Assembly: GCA_026225395.1 (NCBI GenBank)
Contig: JAMFSR010000007.1
Location: 1 to 64,000, forward strand
Length of the DNA: 64,000 nt
Source of the DNA: Granulicella sapmiensis
GTDB lineage: Bacteria > Acidobacteriota > Terriglobia > Terriglobales > Acidobacteriaceae
Direction: 5' to 3'
Below, one piece after another: positions 42,375 through 50,898 of the stretch. The notes under the pieces were generated by a model. It was given only the letters and a program-made list of their open reading frames with translations, did not search any database and was not told the origin of the DNA. A program made the position numbers and the translations under genes. Positions within the stretch are counted from its first letter, which is position 1, and each line of letters opens with the position of its first letter.

Positions 42375-43606
42375 TAAAGCATCTGCTTCGGCACGGAGTA
42401 CCGGCTGCGCCACGTCGGCTTGTCCTTCACCAGCTCGCCGCTTATCGGGCTCGCGCCAATCGCACACAGCATCACCTGGTTGCGTCCATTCCGCTTGGCG
42501 CGATACAGCGCATCGTCCGCGCGGCACAGCATCTCCGTCCAGCTATGCTCGCCATCGCGCAACACGCTCACGCCGATGCTCACCGTCATCGATGCGCTGT
42601 TTTCGGTTTCATGCAGCCGCAGTTTCTCAATCGAAACCCGCAGGCGCTCGGCCACGATTCCCGCATCTTCCAGGCCGCAGCCCGGCAAAAGCACCGCGAA
42701 CTCTTCCCCGCCCATTCGAGCTGTCAGCTCACGCGGGCTCATCTCGCGTTGCAACACCGACCCGACCACGCGCAGTGCGCGATCCCCGAGTGCATGTCCC
42801 CAGGTATCGTTCAAGTCTTTGAAGTGATCCAGATCCAGCATGAGCAGCGCCAGTGAAGTCTGTTTCCGTACCGCCTGCCAGACTTCACGGATCGCCACTT
42901 CCTCCATCGCACGGCGGTTGCGCAGCTTGGTCAGGCTGTCGGTCCGTGTGTCTTCCTGCAGACGGCGGTTGGTTTCGCCCACGAATATCGCCACAAACGA
43001 GAACGAAAGCAGCGTAACCAGCGTGATCGTGATGGCGCGCATGACCACCACAAACCCGCTTTCGGGGAAATTGATCAGCCAGGCTTCCATCGGCAGGCGG
43101 GCGAACATATTCACCACGATGATCAGCATCGCCATCGCCAGCACAATCGCACAGGCCCGGGCTGTCGCCTTCAATCCCTTGACCCTGCAACGCCAAAGCA
43201 TGGTCACCGCATTCGCGCCGATACCCAATCCAATGCACCGGCCTATGTCGACGGCCAGTTCCCCGTTCACAAGTGATGCCGCCAGCACCAGCGCAATCGC
43301 GCCTCCGGCCAGCAGCAGTTCCCTGCGCGACTCAATGCCGCGCTGCTTCGCGAACCAGCGAAACCCCACATAAACGCTATAGAAAAGCAGCAACAGGAGG
43401 CAGGCGCTCAATGCTTCCGACAACCGGCTCACTTGGCTGCCCCACGTCGCCCGCGACGCGGTCCACGCAAACTGCAACGCACACGCCCCGGCCAGCCAAG
43501 GGGTTCCCCTGGTACGGCGGTCACTCCACGCCAGCAGCATCAGCGTAAGAGCGAAGGTAGCTTGCGAAATCAGGCCCACGAGGTACAACGTGTGTACGTC
43601 GATCAT
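42374..43606 (-). CDS. Membrane diguanylate cyclase (GGDEF)
   Basis: A 410-residue protein from ATG 43606, which has GGAG five bases upstream. Six or seven membrane helices occupy residues 5-215 as an unclassified MASE-like sensor, followed by a GGDEF domain: TRTDSLTKLRNRRAMEE, LLMLDLDHFKDLNDTWGH and active-site GGEEF at 299-303. The inhibitory I-site (RxxD) is replaced by SPRE, so product inhibition should be weak. It makes cyclic di-GMP from two GTP. Its 3' end lies in a heptamer array. Confidence 0.87.
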   Translation of the reverse strand: MIDVHTLYLVGLISQATFALTLMLLAWSDRRTRGTPWLAGACALQFAWTASRATWGSQVSRLSEALSACLLLLLFYSVYVGFRWFAKQRGIESRRELLLAGGAIALVLAASLVNGELAVDIGRCIGLGIGANAVTMLWRCRVKGLKATARACAIVLAMAMLIIVVNMFARLPMEAWLINFPESGFVVVMRAITITLVTLLSFSFVAIFVGETNRRLQEDTRTDSLTKLRNRRAMEEVAIREVWQAVRKQTSLALLMLDLDHFKDLNDTWGHALGDRALRVVGSVLQREMSPRELTARMGGEEFAVLLPGCGLEDAGIVAERLRVSIEKLRLHETENSASMTVSIGVSVLRDGEHSWTEMLCRADDALYRAKRNGRNQVMLCAIGASPISGELVKDKPTWRSRYSVPKQML

Positions 43607-43767
43607 GAAACTCCGGTACTTTGCCTCACGACGTACCAGCGTCGGAGACACACCTGGGAAAATGAAACAGGAGAATGACCTATTTTAGGGGCCCGTGATA
43701 AATCTGTCACCAATGCTACTATGTCGTGCGTCGAACATAGCGTGCTTTAGTGCTGAATTCGGTTCCT

Positions 43768-44844
43768 CTAAAAAAGCATGTTCGGCTTGTGCGGCATATC
43801 AATGCCCAGGTGCTCATACGCCAGCCGGGTCGCCACCCGCCCCCGCGGCGTCCGGTCCAGGAACCCGATCTGGATCAGGAACGGCTCATAGACTTCTTCC
43901 AACGCGTCCTGCTCCTCGGCCAGCGCAGCCGCCAGTGTGTTCAACCCCACCGGGCCGCCATCGTACTTCTCGATGATCGTCCTCAGCAGCCTCCGGTCCA
44001 GCTCGTCGAACCCATGCGCGTCGACCTCCAGGAGCTTCAGCGCCGCGCAGGCCGTTTCACGGTCGATCTTGCCCGCCGCCCGCACCTGCGCATAGTCCCG
44101 CACGCGCCGCAGCAGACGATTTGCGATTCGCGGTGTTCCGCGCGACCGCATAGCGATCTCCGCCGCTCCGTCATGGTCGATCGGCACGCCCAGCACCTCG
44201 GCCGAGCGCTCCACCACAAACCGCAACTCGTCGTCGGTATAGAACTCCAACCGCAGCAGGATGCCGAACCGGCTCCGCAGCGGGCTTGACAGCAAACCCG
44301 GCCGCGTCGTCGCCGCGATAAACGTAAATGGCTTGATCTCCAGCGTATGCGTCCGCGCTGCCGGCCCCTGCCCGATGATAATGTCCATCTGGTAGTCCTC
44401 GAGCGCCGTATACAGCTTCTCTTCGAGCACCGGCTGCAGCCGGTGAATCTCATCCAGGAACAGCACCTGCTTTTCGCGCAGGTTGGTGAGGATTGCCGTT
44501 AGATCGCCCTGGATCTGCAACGCCGGCCCGCTGGTCTGCTGGTAGCCCACGCCAAGCTCGTTGGCGATGATCGTCGCCAGCGTCGTTTTGCCCAGCCCCG
44601 GCGGTCCAAACAACAGCACATGGTCCAGCGCCTCGCCGCGCGTCTTCGCCGCTTCGAGCGCAATCGCCAGCTGCTCCTTGGCCTTGGTCTGCCCAATAAA
44701 CTCCGCCAGCCACTTCGGCCGCAGCTTCAGCTCGACGGCATCGTCGTCGTCCTCGACCTTGCCGGCGGAAACCAGCCGTTCGGCCTCGGCAGACTTGCGC
44801 CCGGCGCCGTTGAGGTCAAACTTCTTCTTGTTCGCGAAATCCAT
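43768..44844 (-). CDS. ruvB: Holliday junction branch migration helicase RuvB
   Basis: A 358-residue AAA+ ATPase with Walker [10 protein letters not shown], Walker [10 protein letters not shown], sensor 1 [20 protein letters not shown], arginine finger in that same segment, and the C-terminal winged helix ending [20 protein letters not shown]. It drives branch migration of Holliday junctions with RuvA. Slightly longer than usual at the N-terminus, with a charged stretch (residues 20-40). ruvA and ruvC are not nearby. Confidence 0.95.
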   Translation of the reverse strand: MDFANKKKFDLNGAGRKSAEAERLVSAGKVEDDDDAVELKLRPKWLAEFIGQTKAKEQLAIALEAAKTRGEALDHVLLFGPPGLGKTTLATIIANELGVGYQQTSGPALQIQGDLTAILTNLREKQVLFLDEIHRLQPVLEEKLYTALEDYQMDIIIGQGPAARTHTLEIKPFTFIAATTRPGLLSSPLRSRFGILLRLEFYTDDELRFVVERSAEVLGVPIDHDGAAEIAMRSRGTPRIANRLLRRVRDYAQVRAAGKIDRETACAALKLLEVDAHGFDELDRRLLRTIIEKYDGGPVGLNTLAAALAEEQDALEEVYEPFLIQIGFLDRTPRGRVATRLAYEHLGIDMPHKPNMLF

Positions 44845-44968
44845 CTAGGGCGAGGATACGGCGAAGACCGCCGTGGAAGCAATGAAAGCCTGCGCCGCCG
44901 TTCCAATCCAGGAGATACGATGTTAGAGCGTTCCCAACCCGCGGACGCCCGTCCTATCGTCCGTACCC

Positions 44969-45616
44969 ATGGAGCACGCCTTGCCCACCCCGACTCCGCT
45001 AACCGGAAAATCCGACCTCACCTTTACCATCCTCCTGAACGGCTCTCGAATGCCCGCCAGCTTCCAGGTCGCGTCCGTGGAAACCTCTTCCGAGCACCGT
45101 CAGGCGTCCCATGCTGAGATCGTCTTCTACGACGGCTCTGCCGCTGCAGGGCACTTTGATATCGCCGACTCCGAGGACATGCGCCGTGGGACACGGGTCG
45201 AGGTTCTGGTCGGATACCAGATGTTCGAGGCAGCGATCTTCACGGGCAATATCCGCCAACTCAGCCCCCGGTGCAGCCCGACCGAGGCAAGCGTTCTGGT
45301 CGTCACCGCGGCCGGCCCAGTAGCCGAGGCGAAGCCCGATCCGGGCGCCGCTCCCGTTCTACAGGTCACGTTCGGAGAATCGATCCTCTCCATGAATTTG
45401 CAGCTCAACCCGGTCGGCGGGAAACGGCCGGACCCGACCCGGGTGCGCGGCGAAGTCTCGTTTCAGGGCAGCACGCTCGCCCGGCCCGCTAAAATCCTCG
45501 AACTCGCCGGCATTGGCGATCGCTTCGACGGGCCCGCCTTTATCGGGGCGGTTCGCCACACCATCCGCGACGGAGAATGGACCACCTTCGTCACGCTCGG
45601 TCTTCCCGCTGCCTGA
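44969..45616 (+). CDS. Miniature VgrG / phage gpD-like protein
   Basis: A 215-residue protein without signal or membrane segments. Residues 17-120 match the start of the gp27-like (phage late control D / VgrG) domain: LTFTILLNGSRMPASFQVASVE, HAEIVFYDGSAAAGHFDIAD, TRVEVLVGYQMFEAAIFTGNI. Residues 130-143 (QVTFGESILSMNL) resemble the middle of that domain, and 157-213 (RGEVSFQGSTLARP, LAGIGDRFDGPAFIGAVRHTI, WTTFVTLGL) its end. About half of the normal domain and the whole OB-fold/needle are missing. VgrG proteins tip contractile injection machines; here no sheath, tube or baseplate genes adjoin. Confidence 0.65.
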   Translation: MEHALPTPTPLTGKSDLTFTILLNGSRMPASFQVASVETSSEHRQASHAEIVFYDGSAAAGHFDIADSEDMRRGTRVEVLVGYQMFEAAIFTGNIRQLSPRCSPTEASVLVVTAAGPVAEAKPDPGAAPVLQVTFGESILSMNLQLNPVGGKRPDPTRVRGEVSFQGSTLARPAKILELAGIGDRFDGPAFIGAVRHTIRDGEWTTFVTLGLPAA

Positions 45617-45716
45617 TCCCCACAACGGGCTACCCGTTGACGTCATCCTCCAAACACTTTGCAACGCATGCGTCCTATCAGGTCTAATCTTTTGTAAAGC
45701 GGAAAGAGAACGTGCC

Positions 45717-45890
45717 ATGGGCATCCTGCAAACCGTCGTCGACAACTTCATCCTGATCGTTGGCATCACCCCGCCCAAGCCGGAAAAGAAGCGCGCCGCT
45801 ACGATCATCATCGGCACGGCGCTGATCGCGACGGTCGTCGGCCTGGTGGCGCTGATCGCGTTTCTGATTACGCGGCTGAACCATCACTAG
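45717..45890 (+). CDS. Small single-helix membrane protein
   Basis: A 57-residue protein from ATG 45717. It begins GILQTVVDNFILIVGITPPKPEKKRAA (landmark GITPPKPEKKR) and ends with one membrane helix (TALIATVVGLVALIAFLIT) and RLNHH. The frame upstream to 45513 overlaps the VgrG-like gene and is not credible. No family recognised. Confidence 0.5.
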   Translation: MGILQTVVDNFILIVGITPPKPEKKRAATIIIGTALIATVVGLVALIAFLITRLNHH

Positions 45891-46238
45891 ATCGCCGCGC
45901 TATTTTGCCGCTGCGAACCCCTCCCAGCGCTCATCTCGCACACAAAAGGCCCTCCACCAACCCCCATACCCGTCCCGGCATCAGAAAATTCAGTCAACTG
46001 AATCTTCCGTAAACCGTTTGTCGTCTCTACAATCTGAACATCGGGAATTTCAGCCGTCGTTGGGTCAACTCCTCCCCTGGCATTACTGCGGGGGTCGGCT
46101 AGGCCTTCTTTTGCAACTAACTGATCCGGCCAGGGTTTGCCTTCTCACCCGACTTTTAGCCGGCGCGCCAATCTTGATACAAGCCATCACCGGGTGCCAC
46201 AAACCCGGCTCGATTGGCAATTTGGAGAGGATTTATCC
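45891..46238. other. Non-coding leader region
   Basis: 348 bp without a gene. The last 70 bases hold a nested stem structure (46167-46218); a CCCC/GGGG hairpin lies near 46073-46095. I see no convincing terminator for the small membrane gene. Confidence 0.4.
46167..46218 (+). promoter_or_regulatory. Nested hairpin just before a ribosome-binding site
   Basis: Outer stem GCCAAT (46167-46172) with ATTGGC (46213-46218) encloses a perfect inner stem CCGGGT (46190-46195) with ACCCGG (46203-46208). GGAGAGG begins five bases after the structure and the ATG is at 46239. It could be a cis-regulatory RNA; it matches no riboswitch consensus I know. Confidence 0.4.
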
Positions 46239-46487
46239 ATGAAGAGACTGATCTCCGTTTCACTCGCACTGGTCATTTGCCTTTGCCTGCTCGTGGGCAC
46301 CGAGCGCCAGGCCATGGCCTACGTTGACCCCGGCACCGGCCTGCTCGCCCTGCAATCGGTCGGCTCTGCCGCCGCGGCTACCGCCTTTTTCCTGCGCCGC
46401 CGCATCATGGCTCTCTTCTCCAAGAAAGAAGCCGCTGCTACCCCTTTGCCAGTCGTGGTCAAGTCCGACTCCCGTAAAGCCGCATGA
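46239..46487 (+). CDS. Small exported protein with YVDPGTG motif
   Basis: An 82-residue protein from ATG 46239 (RBS GGAGAGG). It has a signal peptide (LISVSLALVICLCLLVG, cleavage after AMA) directly followed by YVDPGTGLLALQSVGSAAAATAFFLRRR, a membrane helix, and a short Lys/Ala-rich tail. Small proteins with Y-I/V-DPGTGS-LLLQ often sit next to sulfatase-like envelope enzymes, as here. The next gene starts within its stop (ATGA at 46484). It may be a subunit or assembly factor for the sulfatase-like protein two genes on; that is inference. Confidence 0.65.
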   Translation: MKRLISVSLALVICLCLLVGTERQAMAYVDPGTGLLALQSVGSAAAATAFFLRRRIMALFSKKEAAATPLPVVVKSDSRKAA

Positions 46488-47863
46488 GCGCATCCACTCC
46501 GCTCCCCACATTCCGCGACCCCGCCGGCTCACTCGCCTTTGAAGACGGCCTCGTCATCCGCCGCATCAACCCCGCGGCCCGCGAGGAAGCGCTCGAATGG
46601 GTCAACTCCCCTCTCGCAGCCCTGCTCGTAGAGCGCGGCGACATGGTTTCATCCACCATCGAGGACACCCCCGAAGGCCTCCGCCTCCTGCACCCCAAGA
46701 TCGCCATCCCCACCTACCCGTGGGAGTGGTCGGCCTCCCAGTGGCTCGCCGCAGCCGAGCTCACGCTCGACCTTTGCAACGAAGCCCTCACCGACGGCTG
46801 GATCCTCAAGGACGCCACCCCGCTCAACATCCTCTTCCTCGGGCCCAAGCCCGTCCTGGTCGACGTCCTCTCCTTCGAGAAGCACGACCCCACCAGCTCC
46901 ACGTGGCTCGCCTACGGCCAGTACATGCGCACGTTCCTTCTTCCACTGCTGACCAGCAAGCTCCTCCACTGGCCGCTCGAGCTCAGCATGTTCAAGCGCG
47001 ATGGCTACGAGCCCATCGATCTCTACGATGCGCTCAGCTTCAGCAAGCGCTTCTCGCCGACAGCCTTCTGGCCCATCACTCTGCCTGCGCTGCTCGAAAA
47101 GCGCAAAGGCTCGGGCGACAAGCCCGTCCAGCCGCGCGCCGCCAATAAGGACGCCGAGCTCAACCTCCACATCCTGCGCCGCACGCTCGCCAGCCTTCGC
47201 AAAAGCACCATCAAGGCCATGCCCGCGGACCACGCCACCGAGTGGAGCGACTACAAAGCCAACCTCGGCCACTACACCGCCGAGCAGAGCCAGGCCAAGT
47301 TCGATTGGGTCAAGGGCGTCCTCACCGAGTACCACCCCGCCACCACGCTCGACATCGGCGCCAACACCGGCGAGTTCTCCAAGCTCTCCTCCGACTGCGG
47401 CTCGCAGGTCGTCGCCCTCGAGCGCGAACCCGTATCCGCCGGCAAGATCTTCAACACCGCCCGCTCGGCCGGCCTGAACATCACGACCATCCACGCCGAT
47501 CTCTCGCGCCCCACTCCCGCCGTCGGCTGGGACAACCGCGAGTCTTCCGCGCTCATGCCGCGCCTTGAAGGGCAGTTCGAGCTCGTAATGATGCTGGCCG
47601 TCATCCACCACATCGTACTGCTGGAGCAGATTCCCCTCTCAGCGATCATCGACCTCTGCCACAAGCTCACCAACAAGCTCCTCATCGTCGAATGGGTTCC
47701 GACCACCGACCCCATGTTCATCTCGCTCATGCGTGGACGCGACGATCTTTACGGCCAGCTCACCAGCGAAAGTCTGTTCGCCGCCTGCAGGGGCAAATTT
47801 AATCTCGTCCGCGAAGAAGTCCTGGGCAACGGCCGCATCATGTATCTCTTCCAAAAGCAGTAG
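46484..47863 (+). CDS. NoeA-like fusion of kinase-like domain and SAM methyltransferase
   Basis: A 459-residue soluble protein. The N-terminal half (FRDPAGSLAFEDGLVIRRI, PKIAIPTYPWEWSASQWLAAAELTL, LKDATPLNILFLGPKPVLVDVLSFE) resembles an aminoglycoside/protein-kinase-like active site, with D-x4-N and V-D pairs in place of HxDxxxxN and DFG. The C-terminal half is a class I methyltransferase (TLDIGANTGEFSKL, VALEREPVSAGKIF, FELVMMLAVIHHIV). The combination is that of NoeA-type proteins linked with polysaccharide or Nod-factor decoration. It is coupled to the small protein upstream and lies 30 bp before the sulfatase-like gene, so all three likely act on one surface glycan. Confidence 0.7.
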   Translation: MSASTPLPTFRDPAGSLAFEDGLVIRRINPAAREEALEWVNSPLAALLVERGDMVSSTIEDTPEGLRLLHPKIAIPTYPWEWSASQWLAAAELTLDLCNEALTDGWILKDATPLNILFLGPKPVLVDVLSFEKHDPTSSTWLAYGQYMRTFLLPLLTSKLLHWPLELSMFKRDGYEPIDLYDALSFSKRFSPTAFWPITLPALLEKRKGSGDKPVQPRAANKDAELNLHILRRTLASLRKSTIKAMPADHATEWSDYKANLGHYTAEQSQAKFDWVKGVLTEYHPATTLDIGANTGEFSKLSSDCGSQVVALEREPVSAGKIFNTARSAGLNITTIHADLSRPTPAVGWDNRESSALMPRLEGQFELVMMLAVIHHIVLLEQIPLSAIIDLCHKLTNKLLIVEWVPTTDPMFISLMRGRDDLYGQLTSESLFAACRGKFNLVREEVLGNGRIMYLFQKQ

Positions 47864-47893
47864 GGCCAGACTTAAAGAAAAGAGAAGACCCGG

Positions 47894-49420
47894 GTGAGAA
47901 AGCTAGAGATCTTCAAAAAGCTCTCTCAGAGCATCGGCCTGTCGTCCCTCATCCTGGTTATGAACTACGGAGACCTCCTCGGCGGAGGCTCCGACGTTCG
48001 CATGCATGTCCCGTTCCCACTCGTCGGCATCTGCCTCGCGCAGATCGCCGACGTCTTCCTCCTCGCCGCTCTCATCTTCATCTTCCTGGTCTGGCTCAAG
48101 CGCACACGTTACTACCCCATCGTGCGCCTTGTGCTCGCCATCATCATCCCGCCGTACCTCATCGTCCGCCTCCGCTCGGAGATTCCTTTCAACGTCGCCA
48201 ACGGCTTCCTCATCCTCGCGATGATCGCCTGGGGCGTCGTTCTTGTGCTGCTGCTGCGCAAGTTCCCCGGCCTCTATCGCCGCGTCATGCGCCTGGGCAA
48301 CGCCGCCGGAGTCTTCCTCGCCGTCTTCGCGCTCTCCAGCATCGCGCAGCTCATCTTCGTCATGCGCTGGCATCCCGGCCCGCACGAAATCGACGCCGCC
48401 TGGGCCCATACTCCGCAGCCACAGCGCGACCACCCCAAGGTTGTGTGGATCATCTTCGATGAGCTCTCCTTCGACCAGCTCTTCGCGCACCGCGCCAAAG
48501 ACCTTCCACTCCCCAACTTCGACGCGCTCCGCAACCAGTCCACGCTCTTCACCGATACCCAGCCCATCGGCTACAAGACCGTCAAGATCATCCCTTCACT
48601 GCTCATCGGCCATACCATCGACGACTACCGCTTCAGCTTCCGCAACCGTCTCTGGGTCCACAACCTCGGCGAGCACGACTTCCACCCCATCACGGGTGCC
48701 GATACCATCTTCGGCGACGCGAAACAGCAGGGCTGGCGTACCTCCGCCGTGGGTTGGTACAACCCCTACTGCACTATTTATGGCGATTCCATCGACGACT
48801 GCTACTGGATGAACCGCGACCGCATCGACGGCAACATGAGCCAGCAGTCCAGCTTCTGGCGCAACACCTACGAACCGCTCAAGCAGGTCGTCCGTGAAAT
48901 CAAAGCGCCCTCCCGCGCCGACCGCGACACCTGTACCTATGATGTCCGGCAGCGCCTCAAGACCACCCTCGATCTCGAACAGCACACCATGGACACTCTC
49001 AAGACCGATCAGGGCGACTTCGTCTTCCTGCACATGTCCATCCCGCACAGCCCCAACATCTGGTCGCGCATCGCCGGCGACTACACCCAGTTCTGCGACA
49101 GCTCCTACCTCGACAACCTCGCGCTCGCCGACATCTACCTCGGCAAAATGATGGCCGAGCTCCAGGCCAGCCCGCGCTGGAATAACACCACCGTCATCGT
49201 GGAAGGCGACCACGGCTGGCGCATCGACCTATGGGAACCGATGCCCGCCTGGACCGACGAAGACGACGCCGCCAGCCGCAACGGCTTCGACCCGCGGCCC
49301 GCTGTCCTGATCCACCTCGCCGGCCAGACCAAGCCCGAAACCAACAACTATCCGTGGTCCATCCTCAACATCCACGAGGTCCTCGAAGAACTCGTCCACG
49401 GCCAGCCCATCCACTACTAG
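47894..49420 (+). CDS. Membrane sulfatase/phosphotransferase-like protein
   Basis: A 508-residue protein with a GTG start at 47894. Four membrane helices lie in residues 10-165 and are followed by an alkaline-phosphatase-superfamily domain: VVWIIFDELSFDQLF (first metal site), TQPIGYKTVKIIPSLLIG (likely Thr nucleophile), HMSIPHSPNIW and IVEGDHGWRID (last metal site). Topology and motifs resemble lipoteichoic-acid-synthase and phosphoethanolamine-transferase relatives, which move head groups onto envelope glycans. Third gene of the 46239-49420 operon. Its stop overlaps the stop of the convergent GH27 gene by four bases. Confidence 0.75.
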   Translation: MRKLEIFKKLSQSIGLSSLILVMNYGDLLGGGSDVRMHVPFPLVGICLAQIADVFLLAALIFIFLVWLKRTRYYPIVRLVLAIIIPPYLIVRLRSEIPFNVANGFLILAMIAWGVVLVLLLRKFPGLYRRVMRLGNAAGVFLAVFALSSIAQLIFVMRWHPGPHEIDAAWAHTPQPQRDHPKVVWIIFDELSFDQLFAHRAKDLPLPNFDALRNQSTLFTDTQPIGYKTVKIIPSLLIGHTIDDYRFSFRNRLWVHNLGEHDFHPITGADTIFGDAKQQGWRTSAVGWYNPYCTIYGDSIDDCYWMNRDRIDGNMSQQSSFWRNTYEPLKQVVREIKAPSRADRDTCTYDVRQRLKTTLDLEQHTMDTLKTDQGDFVFLHMSIPHSPNIWSRIAGDYTQFCDSSYLDNLALADIYLGKMMAELQASPRWNNTTVIVEGDHGWRIDLWEPMPAWTDEDDAASRNGFDPRPAVLIHLAGQTKPETNNYPWSILNIHEVLEELVHGQPIHY

Positions 49421-50814
49421 CGCAGCATCAGCAACACACACCCATGCCCCGCCACATCCACGGACACCTTCCTCGCAACCCCCACATCCTTCGCACTCCA
49501 AACATCCCGTACCTGCCAGCTTCGCGCTAACCCGGCCCCAAAGTCTCCAAACGGACGATCCACCCGCAACACCGCATCACCCTTGTTGAAGAGAGCCAGC
49601 GCCAAACCCTTTCCTGGTATCCGCGCCTCCCACACCACAAGGTTTCCTTCGCCGAAAACCTTCGAACTCTCCGTCGCCGTCTGATCCACCGCGATCACCT
49701 CGCGATTGGCCAGCAGATGCAGCGTGGCCTCATCCATCTGCGTCAGATTTCCTCCAAAGATCAGTGGGCTCCGCGCCATCGCCCAAAGCGTCATCATCGT
49801 TCGCTGTTCGTCCGGAGTAAGCTTTGAGCTGCGCGCCGCGCCCCACCCCGGCACAGGCCGCAGCTCTCCCAGCGGCAGCATATCCGCATCCGGCCAGTTG
49901 CCTGGCTTCGCAAACTTCGCCCACGCAGCCATCGGGTCGAAATGCCCCAGGATGCCCTGCGGAAACTTCTTTCCGGAATCCCATACGTCCCACACATCGT
50001 CGGAAATCCGCCACATATTTGCCAAGCCGCCGACCTCCGCCGCATGCTCCAGCGCCGTCGGCCCGGGCGAAAGGCTCAGCACCATCGGTCTTCCTGCACG
50101 GTCGATCGCCCGCCGGATCATTCGTATCTCGCTCACCTTATACGGCCGGTCCGCGATGCAATCCACCTTCAGCAAGTCCACGCCCCACGCCGCGTACTGG
50201 CGCAGCAGCGAGTCATACCAGGCCTGACCCGCAGCGTTGTCCTTCACACCCCAGTTCGTCGGATCCCACGGACACGTATCCGCCTGATCGGCTGCATCAT
50301 CGGCATGGAAGCCGCTGCCTTCAATCGGCAGACTGCGTTCCACCGACGCCCGCGGAATACCTCGCACGATATGAATCCCGAACTGCAGGCCCTGCGCATG
50401 CACCCACTGTCCCAGCGCCGCGAAGCTCGTCTCTTCAATCGTCGCCTCCAGCTTCGGCGTCCGGCCAACGTACGCCGTTATCATCCCCGTCTTCGCCATC
50501 GCCGAAGGAAACCTCGCCGGCACCGGCACGTACCGGCCATGCGGATCGAGCGCATAGCGCAGCTTGTCCGGCGTTCCGCGATCCTGCGGATTCTCGAAGA
50601 ACCACCCCTCATCGATCACCGCATACCGCCAGCCGAACGGCAGCAGCTTTATCTTCAACACGTCGACGTTGGCCCGAAACTCCGGTTCGGTAATGGTCAG
50701 TCCATAGGCATCCCAGCTGTTCCATCCCATCGGCGGAGTCGCCGCCATCTGCTGGCCCATCGCCAAAGCCCCGCTTGCCATTCCGATCACCAGCAACATC
50801 GCCCGAATCTTCAT
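49417..50814 (-). CDS. Secreted GH27 alpha-galactosidase
   Basis: A 465-residue protein from ATG 50814 with a signal peptide (MLLVIGMASGALAMGQQ). It has the GH27 hallmarks: TPPMGWNSWDAYG at the mature start, YAVIDEGWF, GVDLLKVDCI with the nucleophile Asp, and NMWRISDDVWDVW with the acid/base Asp. Such enzymes remove terminal alpha-galactose (or N-acetylgalactosamine, or arabinopyranose) from plant oligosaccharides. The C-terminal beta domain (LALALFNKGDAVLRV) is normal. Monocistronic. Confidence 0.88.
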   Translation of the reverse strand: MKIRAMLLVIGMASGALAMGQQMAATPPMGWNSWDAYGLTITEPEFRANVDVLKIKLLPFGWRYAVIDEGWFFENPQDRGTPDKLRYALDPHGRYVPVPARFPSAMAKTGMITAYVGRTPKLEATIEETSFAALGQWVHAQGLQFGIHIVRGIPRASVERSLPIEGSGFHADDAADQADTCPWDPTNWGVKDNAAGQAWYDSLLRQYAAWGVDLLKVDCIADRPYKVSEIRMIRRAIDRAGRPMVLSLSPGPTALEHAAEVGGLANMWRISDDVWDVWDSGKKFPQGILGHFDPMAAWAKFAKPGNWPDADMLPLGELRPVPGWGAARSSKLTPDEQRTMMTLWAMARSPLIFGGNLTQMDEATLHLLANREVIAVDQTATESSKVFGEGNLVVWEARIPGKGLALALFNKGDAVLRVDRPFGDFGAGLARSWQVRDVWSAKDVGVARKVSVDVAGHGCVLLMLR

Positions 50815-50898
50815 GGTCGCCAAGATACCACCGTTCTTCCGGGCCAATATATTTCGTCAGCAATCTCAATCGCAGGCGTCTAATAACCATCGACAGCC

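Noticed and set aside
44969-45616. Type VI secretion or contractile injection cluster
   Set aside because: Only the one VgrG-like fragment is present; neighbours are ruvB and a small membrane protein.
46167-46218. Cyclic di-GMP (GEMM) riboswitch
   Set aside because: The conserved GEMM core sequences and tetraloop receptor are not present; only simple nested stems can be shown.
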